The notes: generated by a model not told the origin, from the sequence alone. A stretch of 64,000 bases of DNA from Flagellimonas marinaquae (GCF_003992675.1 NZ_RZMZ01000014.1:10064-74063), one strand, 5' to 3'; counted from the first letter of the stretch, positions 18,899 through 30,883 are shown. Numbers and translations: made by a program.

Positions 18899-20413
18899 AT
18901 GGGTACAAAAGCATTAACTGAACAAAAAACAAAAAAACAACTCAATACCCCAGTAAAGATTGCTGTTGCCAACGGTGATGGCATCGGTCCCGAAATCATG
19001 AAGGCTACCCTGCGCATTTTAGAAGCCGCAGGCGCTCCAATTGAACCTGAATACATTGATTTGGGTGAAAAAGTCTACTTATCCGGCAATACTTCTGGAA
19101 TCGACAGCAAGGCTTGGGAAGCCATCCGAAGCAACAAAATCATATTCAAGGCACCAATTACCACACCACAGGGCAAAGGCTACAAAAGCTTGAACGTGAC
19201 CTTGAGAAAATCACTAGGTCTTTTTGCCAATGTACGGCCTGTTTCCGCCCTCTCCCCCTATGTACCCACAAACTTTCCCAAGATGGATGTGGTCATCATC
19301 CGAGAAAATGAGGAGGACCTCTACGCGGGAATCGAGCATAGGCAGACCCAAGAAGTCTACCAATGCCTAAAGCTCATTACAAGACCAGGATGCGAGCGCA
19401 TCATTCGATATGCCTTTGAATATGCCAAAGCGTTTGGAAGAAAAAAGGTCACTTGCATGGTGAAAGACAATATCATGAAATTGACCGACGGATTGTTCCA
19501 TCAGGTTTTTGATGAAATCGCGCTGGAATACCCTGAAATCAAAAACGAAACACAGATTATCGATATAGGTTCCGCGCGTTTGGCGGCAAGTCCAGAGGAT
19601 TATGACGTAGTGGTAACGGCGAACCTTTACGGAGACATTATTTCCGATATTGCTGCTGAAGTTGGCGGTTCGGTGGGTATGTGCGGCTCCGCGAACATCG
19701 GTACTGAAGTTGCCATGTTCGAAGCCATCCATGGATCTGCACCTGACATTGCAGGAAAAAATATAGCCAACCCGTCCGGCCTTATCAACGCAGCCATCTC
19801 CATGTTGGCACATATTGGGCAAGCAGAAGTAGCGGATAAAGTAAAAAACGCCTGGTTGACCACCTTGGAGCAGGGTTTCCATACGGCAGACATTTATCAA
19901 GAGGGCATTAGTATCGCAAAAGTTGGCACACAAGAATTTGCCGATAAGGTCATCGCCAATTTGGGAGAGACTCCAAATACACTTCCCAAAAGCCTACTGG
20001 TGCAAGGTAAGGGAACCATCCAAATACCAGAATATGTCCGCAAAAACGAGACCAAGGAATTGGTAGGCGTAGATGTGTTCTTGGATTGGCAAGGTACAGA
20101 CCCAAACGAACTTGGTGATACCCTCGCAAAGCTAGAGGTATATCAACTTAAATTGAAAATGATTACCAACCGTGGAGTAAAGGTATATCCCGAAGGGATA
20201 AAAGAAACTTACTGCACTGACCATTGGCGATGCAGGTTTGTAGGTACGGGTGCACAAATAAGCGGCCCCGAACTAAAATATGCACCCATTACCTACGAAC
20301 ACGTAGTAGCCCTGTTGTCCAAATTGCATCATCTAGGTTTTGATGTGATCAAAACAGAAAACCTCTATGAGTTTGATGGCAAACGAGGGTTTTCGCTAGG
20401 TCAAGGAGAATAG
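18899..20413 (+). CDS. icd: NADP-dependent isocitrate dehydrogenase
   Basis: 504 residues from the ATG at 18899. An in-frame ATG at 18851 would add 16 residues but lies upstream of the likely promoter box. The enzyme oxidatively decarboxylates isocitrate to 2-oxoglutarate in the TCA cycle, in the cytoplasm. Visible motifs: IAVANGDGIGPEIM at the N-terminus, SLNVTLRKSLGLFANVRP (substrate-binding Ser and Arg residues), IIRENEEDLYAGIEH, VKDNIMKLTDG, ANLYGDIISDIAAEVGGSVG and HGSAPDIAGKNIANPSG. The C-terminal extension after about residue 370 (VFLDWQGTDPNELG, CRFVGTG) matches the longer Thermus/Rickettsia-type enzymes rather than the E. coli length. Aconitase, the preceding pathway step, is encoded 12 kb away. 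Confidence 0.93.
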   Translation: MGTKALTEQKTKKQLNTPVKIAVANGDGIGPEIMKATLRILEAAGAPIEPEYIDLGEKVYLSGNTSGIDSKAWEAIRSNKIIFKAPITTPQGKGYKSLNVTLRKSLGLFANVRPVSALSPYVPTNFPKMDVVIIRENEEDLYAGIEHRQTQEVYQCLKLITRPGCERIIRYAFEYAKAFGRKKVTCMVKDNIMKLTDGLFHQVFDEIALEYPEIKNETQIIDIGSARLAASPEDYDVVVTANLYGDIISDIAAEVGGSVGMCGSANIGTEVAMFEAIHGSAPDIAGKNIANPSGLINAAISMLAHIGQAEVADKVKNAWLTTLEQGFHTADIYQEGISIAKVGTQEFADKVIANLGETPNTLPKSLLVQGKGTIQIPEYVRKNETKELVGVDVFLDWQGTDPNELGDTLAKLEVYQLKLKMITNRGVKVYPEGIKETYCTDHWRCRFVGTGAQISGPELKYAPITYEHVVALLSKLHHLGFDVIKTENLYEFDGKRGFSLGQGE

Positions 20414-20542
20414 TACAACCATTTTGGATGTGTTTTGAGCGAGCGTATCGATCCTTGTGGTCGGTGCGCTTTTTCCGTCCAAAAAATGCCGTACTTTGCG
20501 CAACTTTTTTAAAGTAAAAAGTCTGATAAAATAAAAATTGTC

Positions 20543-21496
20543 ATGGTACTAGGTCCAGATGAATTGGAAAAGGCAGTAGCCATTTTGAAGAAAAATAATG
20601 TTTTGGCGATACCCACCGAAACGGTTTATGGATTGGCTGGAAATATCTACAGCGAAGAAGCCATTGCGAAGATTTTTGAACTTAAGAAAAGACCGCTCAA
20701 CAATCCATTGATCGTGCATCTGCACAAGATGGAACAACTACAGGAAATCGTTAAGGAATTTCCTCCAAAGGCAAAATTGCTCGCCGAACGATTTTGGCCC
20801 GGCCCCTTGACACTGGTTCTAAAAAAAGGGGACAATGTACCCGACTTGGTCACGGGAGGTAAGGATACGGTCGCCATTCGAATTCCCGACCATCCCGTAA
20901 CATTGGCCTTGTTGGAACAGCTTCCCTTCCCAATCGCTGCACCCAGTGCCAACCCATTCAACAGGATAAGCCCTACAAGCGCTGCCCACGTTACCGGTTA
21001 CTTCCAGGACGCACTTGCCGTTTTGGACGGTGGAAGCTGCAAGAAAGGCATAGAATCCACCATTATCGGTTTTGATGGTGAAGAACCCGTCCTGTACAGA
21101 TTGGGGTCTATTTCCAAAGAAAGCATTGAAGAAACGGTTGGCGAGGTCCGTATTCAAAATAAAGCCAAATCAGCGCCCAATGCCCCTGGCATGATGAAAA
21201 AGCATTATGCCCCTACTACCAAAACGTACTTGACCGAGAACGCCAAAGAAATGGCATCCCTTATGGAAGGAAAAAAGGTGGGGTTGCTCCGCTTTACCGG
21301 AAAGTCCGAAGACCCCAAATACGATCATATCGAAGTATTGTCCCCCTCAGGTGATCTCGCCGAGGCTACCACCAATCTTTACGGAGCTTTACACCGATTG
21401 GACAGCATGAAGCTGGATATGATCATTGCCGAGCGAGTGCCAAACATAGGACTAGGGTTGTCCATCAACGATCGACTGGAAAGGGCTACACAATAA
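20543..21496 (+). CDS. L-threonylcarbamoyladenylate synthase, long Sua5 type
   Basis: 317 residues. It makes threonylcarbamoyl-AMP from threonine, bicarbonate and ATP, the first step of the t6A modification of tRNAs decoding ANN codons. The YrdC domain occupies about residues 8-185: IPTETVYGLAGN, FELKKRPLNNPLIVH, FWPGPLTLVLKK, AIRIPDHPV and PSANPFNRISPTSA. The linker APNAPGMMKKHYAPTTKTYL and the C-terminal roughly 110 residues form the extra Sua5 domain, which distinguishes it from short TsaC proteins. It stands alone, with 129 bp upstream containing a GTACTTTGC element (20491-20499) resembling other promoters here. Confidence 0.93.
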   Translation: MVLGPDELEKAVAILKKNNVLAIPTETVYGLAGNIYSEEAIAKIFELKKRPLNNPLIVHLHKMEQLQEIVKEFPPKAKLLAERFWPGPLTLVLKKGDNVPDLVTGGKDTVAIRIPDHPVTLALLEQLPFPIAAPSANPFNRISPTSAAHVTGYFQDALAVLDGGSCKKGIESTIIGFDGEEPVLYRLGSISKESIEETVGEVRIQNKAKSAPNAPGMMKKHYAPTTKTYLTENAKEMASLMEGKKVGLLRFTGKSEDPKYDHIEVLSPSGDLAEATTNLYGALHRLDSMKLDMIIAERVPNIGLGLSINDRLERATQ

Positions 21497-21608
21497 ACCT
21501 CTAAAAGCACCGCTGGAGCAAATTCTTCAAAAGGAACAAGAATTGAGGAATGTCATAAAAATACGCTCTTTTTAATCCTAATTTTAAGGGAGTCTTAAAT
21601 CAATAATC

Positions 21609-22013
21609 ATGTACAACTCAGAAAAAATAGGGAACGAATTCTACCAAAGCCTGGGCAAGCTGTTCTATTTCGTGGCCATGGCCGACCATACGGTAAAACC
21701 CGTCGAGATAAAAAGACTACGAAAATACGTCCGCCAATACTGGTTGGATGTGGATGAAATTGAAGATGAGTTCCATACCGATGCCGCCTATCAGATTGAA
21801 ATTGTCTTTGATTGGTTGGACGGGGAAGAAAAAGAGGGTGAAACATATTTTGATGAATTCAAGGAATTTTACAAAGAGCATCCCGATAAATTTTCGGAAC
21901 CCATTAAAAAGTTGATTGTGGGAACCGCTGAAGCCATAGCCCAATCGTTCGCTGGGAAGAATAGATCTGAGATGTTGGCTATCTTTAAGCTCAAACAACT
22001 GTTCAACCATTGA
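21609..22013 (+). CDS. TerB-like family protein
   Basis: 134 residues, cytoplasmic, acidic and helical. The opening FYQSLGKLFYFVAMADHTVKPVEIKRLRKYV resembles the TerB/DjlA helical fold, in which a helix is followed by AD..V...E. (acidic metal-binding positions) and another helix. No membrane segment or signal peptide is present. Function unknown: TerB-fold proteins occur in stress and tellurite-resistance contexts, but nothing here points to tellurite. It ends one base before deoC and is probably cotranscribed with deoC and deoD. Confidence 0.7.
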   Translation: MYNSEKIGNEFYQSLGKLFYFVAMADHTVKPVEIKRLRKYVRQYWLDVDEIEDEFHTDAAYQIEIVFDWLDGEEKEGETYFDEFKEFYKEHPDKFSEPIKKLIVGTAEAIAQSFAGKNRSEMLAIFKLKQLFNH

Positions 22014-22014
22014 T

Positions 22015-22653
22015 ATGGACCTGGCAAAATACATTGACCACACCAATCTAAAACCAACAGCAACCATCGAGGACATCGTTGCGCTTTGCAAACAGGCCAT
22101 AGTAAATGGGTTTTATGCCGTTTGCGTTAACGGATGCCATGTTCCGGCCGCCAGGGACACCCTTAAAGGAACCCCGATAAAAGTGGCCGCGGTGATAGGT
22201 TTTCCATTAGGGGCCATGGCCACCAAGGCCAAAATATGCGAAGCCATGGACTGCATTGAAAATGGTGCGGATGAAATCGATATGGTCATTAATTTAGGAT
22301 GGATCAAATCGAAACGCCTTGATGATGTGCGAGATGAAATCAAAGCGATCAAAAAAGCAATCGGACCTAAAATTTTAAAGGTCATCATAGAAACCTGCTA
22401 CTTGACCGAAGCAGAAAAAGAGCAAGCATGCCTGCTAGCTGTTGAAGCAAACGCCGATTTCGTAAAAACCTCCACAGGTTTTGGAAATGGTGGGGCAACC
22501 TTGGCCGATGTGCAATTAATGAAGCGCGTGGTAGCCGACCAACTTAAGGTCAAGGCCTCTGGTGGCATAAAAACCAAAGAGCAAGCCCTAAAATATATCG
22601 CCCTTGGTGTATCTCGAATAGGTACCTCCTCTGGCCCCGAACTGATCAAATAA
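22015..22653 (+). CDS. deoC: Deoxyribose-phosphate aldolase
   Basis: 212 residues. It cleaves 2-deoxyribose 5-phosphate to glyceraldehyde 3-phosphate and acetaldehyde, in deoxynucleoside salvage. Motifs: YIDHTNLKPTAT at the N-terminus, VAAVIGFPLGAMATKAKICEA, IDMVINLGWIKS, the Schiff-base lysine in FVKTSTGFGNGGA and the second active-site lysine in VKASGGIKT. The length is typical for a short bacterial DeoC. Its partner deoD follows after a 6-bp gap, the classic coupling of purine nucleoside phosphorolysis to deoxyribose breakdown. Confidence 0.95.
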   Translation: MDLAKYIDHTNLKPTATIEDIVALCKQAIVNGFYAVCVNGCHVPAARDTLKGTPIKVAAVIGFPLGAMATKAKICEAMDCIENGADEIDMVINLGWIKSKRLDDVRDEIKAIKKAIGPKILKVIIETCYLTEAEKEQACLLAVEANADFVKTSTGFGNGGATLADVQLMKRVVADQLKVKASGGIKTKEQALKYIALGVSRIGTSSGPELIK

Positions 22654-22659
22654 TAGACC

Positions 22660-23364
22660 ATGAGCATACATATCCAGGCCAAAAAAGGGGAAATAGCAGA
22701 TACGGTTTTAATGCCCGGAGATCCCTTAAGGGCCAAATGGATTGCCGAGACTTTTCTGGAAGATTCCTTTTGTTACAACCAAATAAGGGGTATGTTGGGC
22801 TACACGGGGACCTTTAATGGTCAACGAATCTCCGTTCAAGGCAGTGGCATGGGCATGCCTTCGGCCATGATCTATTTGCACGAACTCATCAAGGATTACG
22901 GTGTTAAAAATGTAATCAGGGTCGGTTCGGCTGGATCGTATCAAAAGGACATCAAACTCAATGATATTGTTTTGGCCATGGCCGCATCCACTACCTCGGG
23001 AATCAATAATTCAAGATTCGTCAATTCAGACTACTCCCCTACCGCCAATTTTGACCTGTTCATCAAAGCGGTAAACTATGCCCAACAGCACAATATTCCA
23101 ATAAAGGCCGGCAATGTGCTCTCTTCGGATGAATTTTATGAAGATGACCCCAAAGCTTACAAGCACTGGGCGGAATACGGTATTCTTTGTGTTGAAATGG
23201 AAGCTGCCGGTATTTATACCATTGCTGCAAAATACAAGGTGAAAGCGCTAACGGTCTTAACTATTTCCGACTCCTTGATTACTGGAGAACAGCTTTCCGC
23301 CGAAGCACGGGAGTCCTCATTCCGGGAAATGGTGCAAATCGCTTTGGCCGCCGCTATGCCGTAA
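22660..23364 (+). CDS. deoD: Purine-nucleoside phosphorylase, DeoD type
   Basis: 234 residues. It phosphorolyses purine (deoxy)nucleosides to the base and (deoxy)ribose 1-phosphate. Motifs of the hexameric NP-I family: VLMPGDPLRAKWIAETFL (phosphate binding), GSGMGMPSAMIYLHEL, IRVGSAGSYQKDIKLNDIVLA, CVEMEAAGIYTIAAKYKVKAL (ribose binding) and ISDSLITGEQLSAEAR. It is cotranscribed with deoC, which handles the deoxyribose phosphate after mutase action; no phosphopentomutase gene is adjacent. The gene ends 1 bp before the convergent MscS gene, so there is no room for a separate terminator. Confidence 0.94.
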   Translation: MSIHIQAKKGEIADTVLMPGDPLRAKWIAETFLEDSFCYNQIRGMLGYTGTFNGQRISVQGSGMGMPSAMIYLHELIKDYGVKNVIRVGSAGSYQKDIKLNDIVLAMAASTTSGINNSRFVNSDYSPTANFDLFIKAVNYAQQHNIPIKAGNVLSSDEFYEDDPKAYKHWAEYGILCVEMEAAGIYTIAAKYKVKALTVLTISDSLITGEQLSAEARESSFREMVQIALAAAMP

Positions 23365-23365
23365 A

Positions 23366-24637
23366 TCAAATTTTAGTTTCCTCTTCCGATGTGGGAACAA
23401 AGGTAGTAGATGACGGAAGTTCGAACAGTTCCAATGAAAAATAGGGCAATGCTGCCAGCAAATGGTCAAAAATATCCGCCATTACATATTCATAATTTTC
23501 CCAACGTTTGTCCGAACTAAAGGCATAAACCTCCAAAGGAATACCTTGCGAAGTAGGCTGTAATTGCCTAACCATCAAGGTCATCTTTTTGTTGATGGCA
23601 GAATGACCTTCCAGATAATTGGTCACATATTTCCGGAACACCCCAAAATTGGTAAGGTTCCTACCGTTGACCAATAATTCCTTGTTGATCTGGTTATCTT
23701 GGTTGTGCGATTTTATCTGTTGGCTCCGTGTAGTGATATAGGCCTCGATCAAGTATATTTTTTTCAAACGCTCCACTTCTTCATCTGTGAGAAAACGGAT
23801 GCTCTTCTGCTTAATAATCAACGAACGTTTGATTCGTCGCCCACCCGAGGCCTGCATACTACGCCAATTTTTGAACGAGTCGGAAATTAAGGCATAGGTT
23901 GGTATCGTGGTAGTGGTCATATCAAAATTCCGCACTTTCACCGTAGCCAAACTGATTTCAACAACGTCCCCATCCGCCCCATATTTTTCAAAAGTGATCC
24001 AATCCCCTATCCGGACCATATCATTTATAGTGACCTGAATACTGGCTACCAGTCCGAGAATGGAATCCTTAAAGATCAACAACACCACGGCTGAGGCAGC
24101 ACCCAAGGCCGTGAAAAATTTCCATACAGTGGTATCGGTTACGATAGCAAAAATGGTCAGTATCCCAATCGCCCATGCGAAGATCATAAAAACTTGCACG
24201 TAACTGTCGATGGGCTTATCCCTAAACTTTGGAAGGGTTTTTAAGTAGCTATTTACGCTCTTTAAGAACTTTCGGAAAATGACCAAGGTCAAAAAAACAA
24301 ATAAGATCTTGATGGTCTTAAGGGCTATAATGGCTGCATAGTCAAAATCTTCGAAGGCAACCGGAACAAACCTCAACAAAATCAACAATGGGATAACGTG
24401 CGCCACGTAGCGCGGTACCCGATGTGCGACCAAAAAATTATCAAAATTATTTTTGGACTTTCGGGCCAATCGAACGGAAACGGCCCGCAATATCTTCCAA
24501 AGAAGGATATCCAGCAAAAACACCAGTACCAGCACGACCAGCATCAATACAAAAACATTGATGTACGCCGCCAAACCTTCGGCCATGCCCGTTTCCAATA
24601 AATAATTGTACAGCAAACGCCCCAGATCTTTATCCAT
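23366..24637 (-). CDS. MscS-family mechanosensitive channel
   Basis: 423 residues. Helices span about 20-46, 70-90, 100-118, 145-170 and 175-205. The pore-lining and beta-domain signature is AASAVVLLIFKDSILGLVAS, then TINDMVRIGDWITF, DGDVVEISLATVKVRNFDMT and IPTYALISDSFKNW. It is a cytoplasmic-membrane ion channel that opens under membrane tension. The four or five N-terminal helices and the RSMQASGGRRIKRSL insertion after the beta domain resemble the YbdG-type branch rather than the small MscS. It is convergent with deoD, with the tRNA-Leu unit divergent upstream. Confidence 0.9.
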   Translation of the reverse strand: MDKDLGRLLYNYLLETGMAEGLAAYINVFVLMLVVLVLVFLLDILLWKILRAVSVRLARKSKNNFDNFLVAHRVPRYVAHVIPLLILLRFVPVAFEDFDYAAIIALKTIKILFVFLTLVIFRKFLKSVNSYLKTLPKFRDKPIDSYVQVFMIFAWAIGILTIFAIVTDTTVWKFFTALGAASAVVLLIFKDSILGLVASIQVTINDMVRIGDWITFEKYGADGDVVEISLATVKVRNFDMTTTTIPTYALISDSFKNWRSMQASGGRRIKRSLIIKQKSIRFLTDEEVERLKKIYLIEAYITTRSQQIKSHNQDNQINKELLVNGRNLTNFGVFRKYVTNYLEGHSAINKKMTLMVRQLQPTSQGIPLEVYAFSSDKRWENYEYVMADIFDHLLAALPYFSLELFELPSSTTFVPTSEEETKI

Positions 24638-24819
24638 AGTTATTCCTTGTAGAAATTAGCATGTAAAATTACAGGATTTAATCTACCTTTCTATGGAAGT
24701 ATCCTATCATTTTAAAGGTGGGTCAAGAAAGTATGGATGGGGAGAACCGGAAACCAGGGAAAAGAACTTCTTTGTCTCATAAAATCACCTTTCAGCCCCT
24801 TCCTTTTGCGTAAAAAATT

Positions 24820-24827
24820 TATATTTG
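24820..24827 (+). promoter_or_regulatory. -7 box of the tRNA-Leu gene
   Basis: TATATTTG is an exact match to the Bacteroidota TAnnTTTG box. It lies 18 bp before the mature tRNA 5' end. A TTTTG lies at 24804-24808, but the spacing to it is short for a -33 element. Confidence 0.5.
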
Positions 24828-24845
24828 CACACCGAAAATCCAAAG

Positions 24846-24929
24846 GCCCACGTGGTGGAATTGGTAGACACGCTACCTTGAGGGGGTAGTGTTCGTAAGG
24901 ACGTGCTGGTTCGACTCCAGTCGTGGGCA
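24846..24929 (+). tRNA. tRNA-Leu (anticodon GAG)
   Basis: Acceptor GCCCACG pairs with CGTGGGC, with discriminator A at 24929; no genomic CCA follows in full. The D-arm region is TGGTGGAATTGGTAGACACG. The anticodon arm is CTACC-TTGAGGG-GGTAG, giving GAG (reads CUU/CUC). A long class II variable arm (TGTTCGTAAGGACG region) is typical of leucine tRNAs. The T-arm is CTGGTTCGACTCCAG. It is a stand-alone unit with its own promoter box and terminator. Confidence 0.95.
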
Positions 24930-24935
24930 CAAAAG

Positions 24936-24961
24936 AAAACCGCAATCCGTTGCGGTTTTTT
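24936..24961 (+). terminator. Rho-independent terminator of tRNA-Leu
   Basis: Ten-base stem AAAACCGCAA / TTGCGGTTTT with loop TCCG, running into TTTTTT. It starts 7 bp after the tRNA. Confidence 0.85.
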
Positions 24962-25070
24962 GCTTTCAACACTTCCTGAAAAATCCGCAACCCTTTTCAC
25001 AAAACACTGATTTTTATACAGGCATATCCAAATTTTATGATAAAAAACTAGGACGGCATCTATTTAATCG

Positions 25071-25078
25071 TAAATTTG
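25071..25078 (+). promoter_or_regulatory. -7 box of the carH-crt operon
   Basis: TAAATTTG matches the TAnnTTTG consensus exactly, 12 bp before the ATG at 25091, so the leader would be very short. It is the only good promoter candidate for the six closely coupled genes that follow. No 11-bp-spaced operator repeats like those of characterised CarH sites are obvious here. Confidence 0.45.
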
Positions 25079-25090
25079 TTTAACGTTTAA

Positions 25091-25999
25091 ATGAAAATGA
25101 TGAACAACGTAAAGACTTCCTTTAGTATTCGGGATATGGAGAACCTTTCGGGAATCAAGGCACACACCATTCGGATTTGGGAAAAGAGATACAATTTGTT
25201 CAGCCCGGAACGAACGGATACCAACATTCGCACCTACAGTCTTGAAAGTTTGCAAAAGCTGCTTAATGTCACTTTGCTCTACAACAATGGTTACAAGATT
25301 TCCAAAATTGCCAAATTGGGAGAAGAAAATATCCCAGTTTTGGTCAACGAAATCATTGCTGAAAAAAGTGAAAAGAGCCATGCGCTGAACTCCTTTAAAC
25401 TGTCTATGCTCAATTTTGATCAGGCACTCTTCTTGAATACGTATAATGAGCTAACGGAAGACAAAACCTTCACCCAGATTTTCAACGATGTCTTTTTGCC
25501 GCTCTTGAACGAACTGGGATTGCTGTGGCAGACCAATACGATTAGTCCTGCCCACGAACATTTCATTACCAATCTAATCAAGCAAAAAATTTATATCCAT
25601 ACGGAGCAGTTACAGTTTGAAGCACCTACAAAAAATGATGAGGTCTATGTGCTCTTCCTCCCTGAGAACGAAATTCATGAACTGGGACTCCTGTACGTTA
25701 ATTATCAATTGGCGCTCAATGGCTACAAAACCGTTTATCTGGGCCAAACGATGCCTGTGGAGAGTTTGGAAGACCTGCTGAAATATTACAACAACATACG
25801 CTTTATTTCTTATTTCACTGTTACGCCTACCAAGGACGAAATAGACACCTATTTTGAGCGCTTTGGAGAAGTGCTTAAAAAATCGCCAGGCTCCAAACTA
25901 TGGGTGCTTGGCCACCAAATACAGGATTTCGACGAAGATTCCGTTAAGGACCCCATTGTTATATTCAAATCCATCAACCAACTGCTAGATTCGCTTTAA
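25091..25999 (+). CDS. CarH-like MerR regulator with B12-binding photoreceptor domain
   Basis: 302 residues. The MerR-type winged helix is at about 10-75 (SIRDMENLSGIKAHTIRIWEKRYNLFSPERTDTNIRTYS). A B12-binding helical cap spans about 100-175 and a Rossmann-type cobalamin domain about 183-300. Both diagnostic motifs of AdoCbl photoreceptors are present: W-x9-EH (Trp146, Glu156, His157) and E-x-H-x-x-G (EIHELG, His196 as the lower cobalt ligand). In characterised CarH proteins, AdoCbl-bound tetramers repress carotenoid genes in the dark and light dissociates them. The residue after Trp146 is Gln; Thermus CarH has His there. The gene sits 6 bp upstream of crtI, so it likely controls its own operon. 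It starts at the first Met of MKMM; either later Met is possible. Confidence 0.88.
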   Translation: MKMMNNVKTSFSIRDMENLSGIKAHTIRIWEKRYNLFSPERTDTNIRTYSLESLQKLLNVTLLYNNGYKISKIAKLGEENIPVLVNEIIAEKSEKSHALNSFKLSMLNFDQALFLNTYNELTEDKTFTQIFNDVFLPLLNELGLLWQTNTISPAHEHFITNLIKQKIYIHTEQLQFEAPTKNDEVYVLFLPENEIHELGLLYVNYQLALNGYKTVYLGQTMPVESLEDLLKYYNNIRFISYFTVTPTKDEIDTYFERFGEVLKKSPGSKLWVLGHQIQDFDEDSVKDPIVIFKSINQLLDSL

Positions 26000-26005
26000 A
26001 ATCCA

Positions 26006-27466
26006 ATGAAAAAAGTAATTGTAATAGGTTCCGGCTTCTCATCGCTTTCGGCCTCCTGCTATCTGGCAAAGGCTGGATTTGAGGTGGAAATGTTCGAAAA
26101 GAACGACACCGTGGGAGGAAGAGCCCGCCAGCTGACCAAGGATGGATTTACCTTCGATATTGGCCCGAGTTGGTATTGGATGCCCGATATTTTTGAAAAA
26201 TTCTTCGCCGATTTTGGAAAAAAAACTTCTGACTTTTACCAGTTGGACAAATTGAACCCGGCTTACAAAATCTTTTTCGAAGATGATATCATCACCATTG
26301 GTGACTGTATGGAAAGTATTTGTGAGGAGTTCGAACGCATAGAATCGGGCAGTAGCAAACATTTGAAGCAATTTATTGGCGAGGCACAGGAAAATTATGA
26401 TATCGCCATAAACAAGGTGGTCTTGCGTCCCGGGCTATCCCCTTTGGAGCTAGTGACCAAGGAAACCGTGCTAAAGGTGGACCAATTTTTCAAGACCATA
26501 AGCCAACAGGTTAGAAAAAGATTCAAAAACCCTAAACTGGTATCTACATTGGAGTTTCCCGTTCTGTTTTTGGGAGCAAAACCCAGCAAAACGCCCTCCT
26601 TTTACAATTTCATGAATTTTGCTGATTTTGGTTTGGGTACTTGGCATCCCAAAGGTGGGATGTATGAAATCATCAAGGCAATGAAGAGCGTGGCCGAAGA
26701 TTTGGGCGTTATCGTCCATACCAACAGTCCGGCCAGCGAAATCTTGGTATCCGAAGGCGAAGTGATGGGGATACGAAGCAACGGAAACAACCACTTGGCC
26801 GATTATGTGGTCAGTGGCGCGGATTACCATCATTCCGAGACCCTACTGGATAAAAAATACCGACAATATTCGGAGGAATACTGGGCCAAAAAGACCTATG
26901 CACCTTCCTCGCTGTTGTTTTACATCGGTTTTGATAAGAAGTTGAACAATATCGAACACCACAACCTGTTCTTCGATACCGATTTTGAGCAGCATGCCCA
27001 AGAAATTTATGATAATCCACAGTGGCCGAGCAATCCATTGTTCTATGCCAATTTCCCATCGGTAACGGATGCCTCAATGGCGCCGGAAGGCATGGAAACA
27101 GGCTTTTTCTTGGTACCGATTGCGCCCGGGTTGGAAGATACCCCGCAATTGCGAGATCAATATTTTGATATTGTCATGGACAGATTTGAAAATTTAACTC
27201 ATCAATCTGTAAAAAATTCTGTAATTTTTCGGCAGAGTTTCTGTGTAAACGATTTTGTGGAACAGTACAACTCCTACAAGGGAAATGCTTATGGGATGGC
27301 CAATACATTGCGTCAGACCGCTTTTTTAAGACCTAACCTCAAAAGTAGCAAGGTAAAAAACTTGTTCTTTACCGGTCAGTTGACCGTACCCGGCCCAGGG
27401 GTCCCACCTTCCCTGATATCCGGCAAACTGGTGGCTGATTTAATCATTAAAGATGAAAACCGATGA
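26006..27466 (+). CDS. crtI: Phytoene desaturase
   Basis: 486 residues. It is an FAD-dependent desaturase converting phytoene to lycopene in the membrane. The N-terminal dinucleotide-binding site is KKVIVIGSGFSSLSASCYLA, in which the third glycine of GxGxxG is Ser. It is followed by FEKNDTVGGRARQ and FDIGPSWYWMPDIFE. The C-terminal FAD motif NLFFTGQLTVPGPGVPPSL is typical of the CrtI family. The stop overlaps the crtB start by 4 bp (ATGA), so expression is coupled. Being first after the regulator and paired with crtB, it is assigned as crtI rather than as the second desaturase-family gene downstream. Confidence 0.93.
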   Translation: MKKVIVIGSGFSSLSASCYLAKAGFEVEMFEKNDTVGGRARQLTKDGFTFDIGPSWYWMPDIFEKFFADFGKKTSDFYQLDKLNPAYKIFFEDDIITIGDCMESICEEFERIESGSSKHLKQFIGEAQENYDIAINKVVLRPGLSPLELVTKETVLKVDQFFKTISQQVRKRFKNPKLVSTLEFPVLFLGAKPSKTPSFYNFMNFADFGLGTWHPKGGMYEIIKAMKSVAEDLGVIVHTNSPASEILVSEGEVMGIRSNGNNHLADYVVSGADYHHSETLLDKKYRQYSEEYWAKKTYAPSSLLFYIGFDKKLNNIEHHNLFFDTDFEQHAQEIYDNPQWPSNPLFYANFPSVTDASMAPEGMETGFFLVPIAPGLEDTPQLRDQYFDIVMDRFENLTHQSVKNSVIFRQSFCVNDFVEQYNSYKGNAYGMANTLRQTAFLRPNLKSSKVKNLFFTGQLTVPGPGVPPSLISGKLVADLIIKDENR

Positions 27467-28301
27467 AAACTATTTTTGACAACGTCTCGTACGACTGCAG
27501 TAAGATCGTAACCAAATCTTACAGTACCTCCTTTTCCTTGGCGACCAAAATGTTGGCTCCTTCGATTAGGGCGGACATTTACAACATTTATGGTTTTGTT
27601 CGTTTTGCCGATGAAATCGTGGATACCTTCCATGATTACAACAAGGCGCAGCTGTTCGACACCTTTGAAAAGGATATGGAACGGGCCATCGAGGACAAAA
27701 TCAGTCTTAACCCCATTTTAAACGCCTTCCAACATACCTATCACAAATATGATATTCCGCACCACTTGGTGGAGTCCTTTATGAAAAGTATGCGAATGGA
27801 TCTTACCAAGAAAAACTACGAAACCTTTGATGAGTATAGGGAGTACATCTATGGTTCTGCAGATGTGGTGGGGCTAATGTGCCTGTGTGTATTTGTGGAT
27901 GGGGACAAGGAAAAATATGAAAGGTTGAAGGAATCTGCCATGGCACTAGGGTCTGCGTTCCAAAAGGTAAATTTTCTAAGGGACCTGAAAGCAGATTATG
28001 AGGACTTGAACCGTACCTATTTTCCCAACACCGATCTTTTGGAGCTGGACGAAGTGTCCAAAAAACGTATCGTAGATGAAATAAAAACGGATTTTGAAGT
28101 AGGTTATGCAGGTATTGTGGAATTACCCGAACAGGCAAAGTTTGGAGTTTACACCGCTTACCGATATTATAAAAAGCTGTTGCAAAAATTGCAGAGCACC
28201 CCTCCTTTGGAAATAAAAAACACTAGGATTCGTGTACCCAATTATCAAAAATTTGGACTTTTGGCACAATCCTATGTAAATTATAAATTACAATTGGTAC
28301 A

Positions 28302-28305
<4 letters not shown>
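27463..28305 (+). CDS. crtB: Phytoene synthase
   Basis: 280 residues. It condenses two geranylgeranyl diphosphates to phytoene, committing isoprenoids to carotenoids. Both Asp-rich motifs that bind Mg-diphosphate are present: DEIVD (Asp50, Asp54) in YGFVRFADEIVDTF, and DLKAD (Asp174, Asp178) in QKVNFLRDLKADYEDLNRTY. The N-terminal SKIVTKSYSTSFSLATKML is the squalene/phytoene synthase signature. ATGA overlaps link it to crtI upstream and crtZ downstream. No geranylgeranyl-diphosphate synthase lies in the window, so its substrate must come from a gene elsewhere. Confidence 0.95.
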
Positions 28306-30857
<2,552 letters not shown>

Positions 30858-30883
30858 TAAGTTTACCGAATCCTTTTTTTATG

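Noticed and set aside
24846..24961. tRNA-Leu as an integration site with flanking attachment repeat
   Set aside because: No integrase gene and no duplicated tRNA 3' end were found nearby; the unit has a normal promoter and terminator.
25000..25090. CarH-type operator with three 11-bp direct repeats upstream of the regulator
   Set aside because: TnnACA-like elements occur on both strands but not at regular 11-bp spacing; too weak to annotate.
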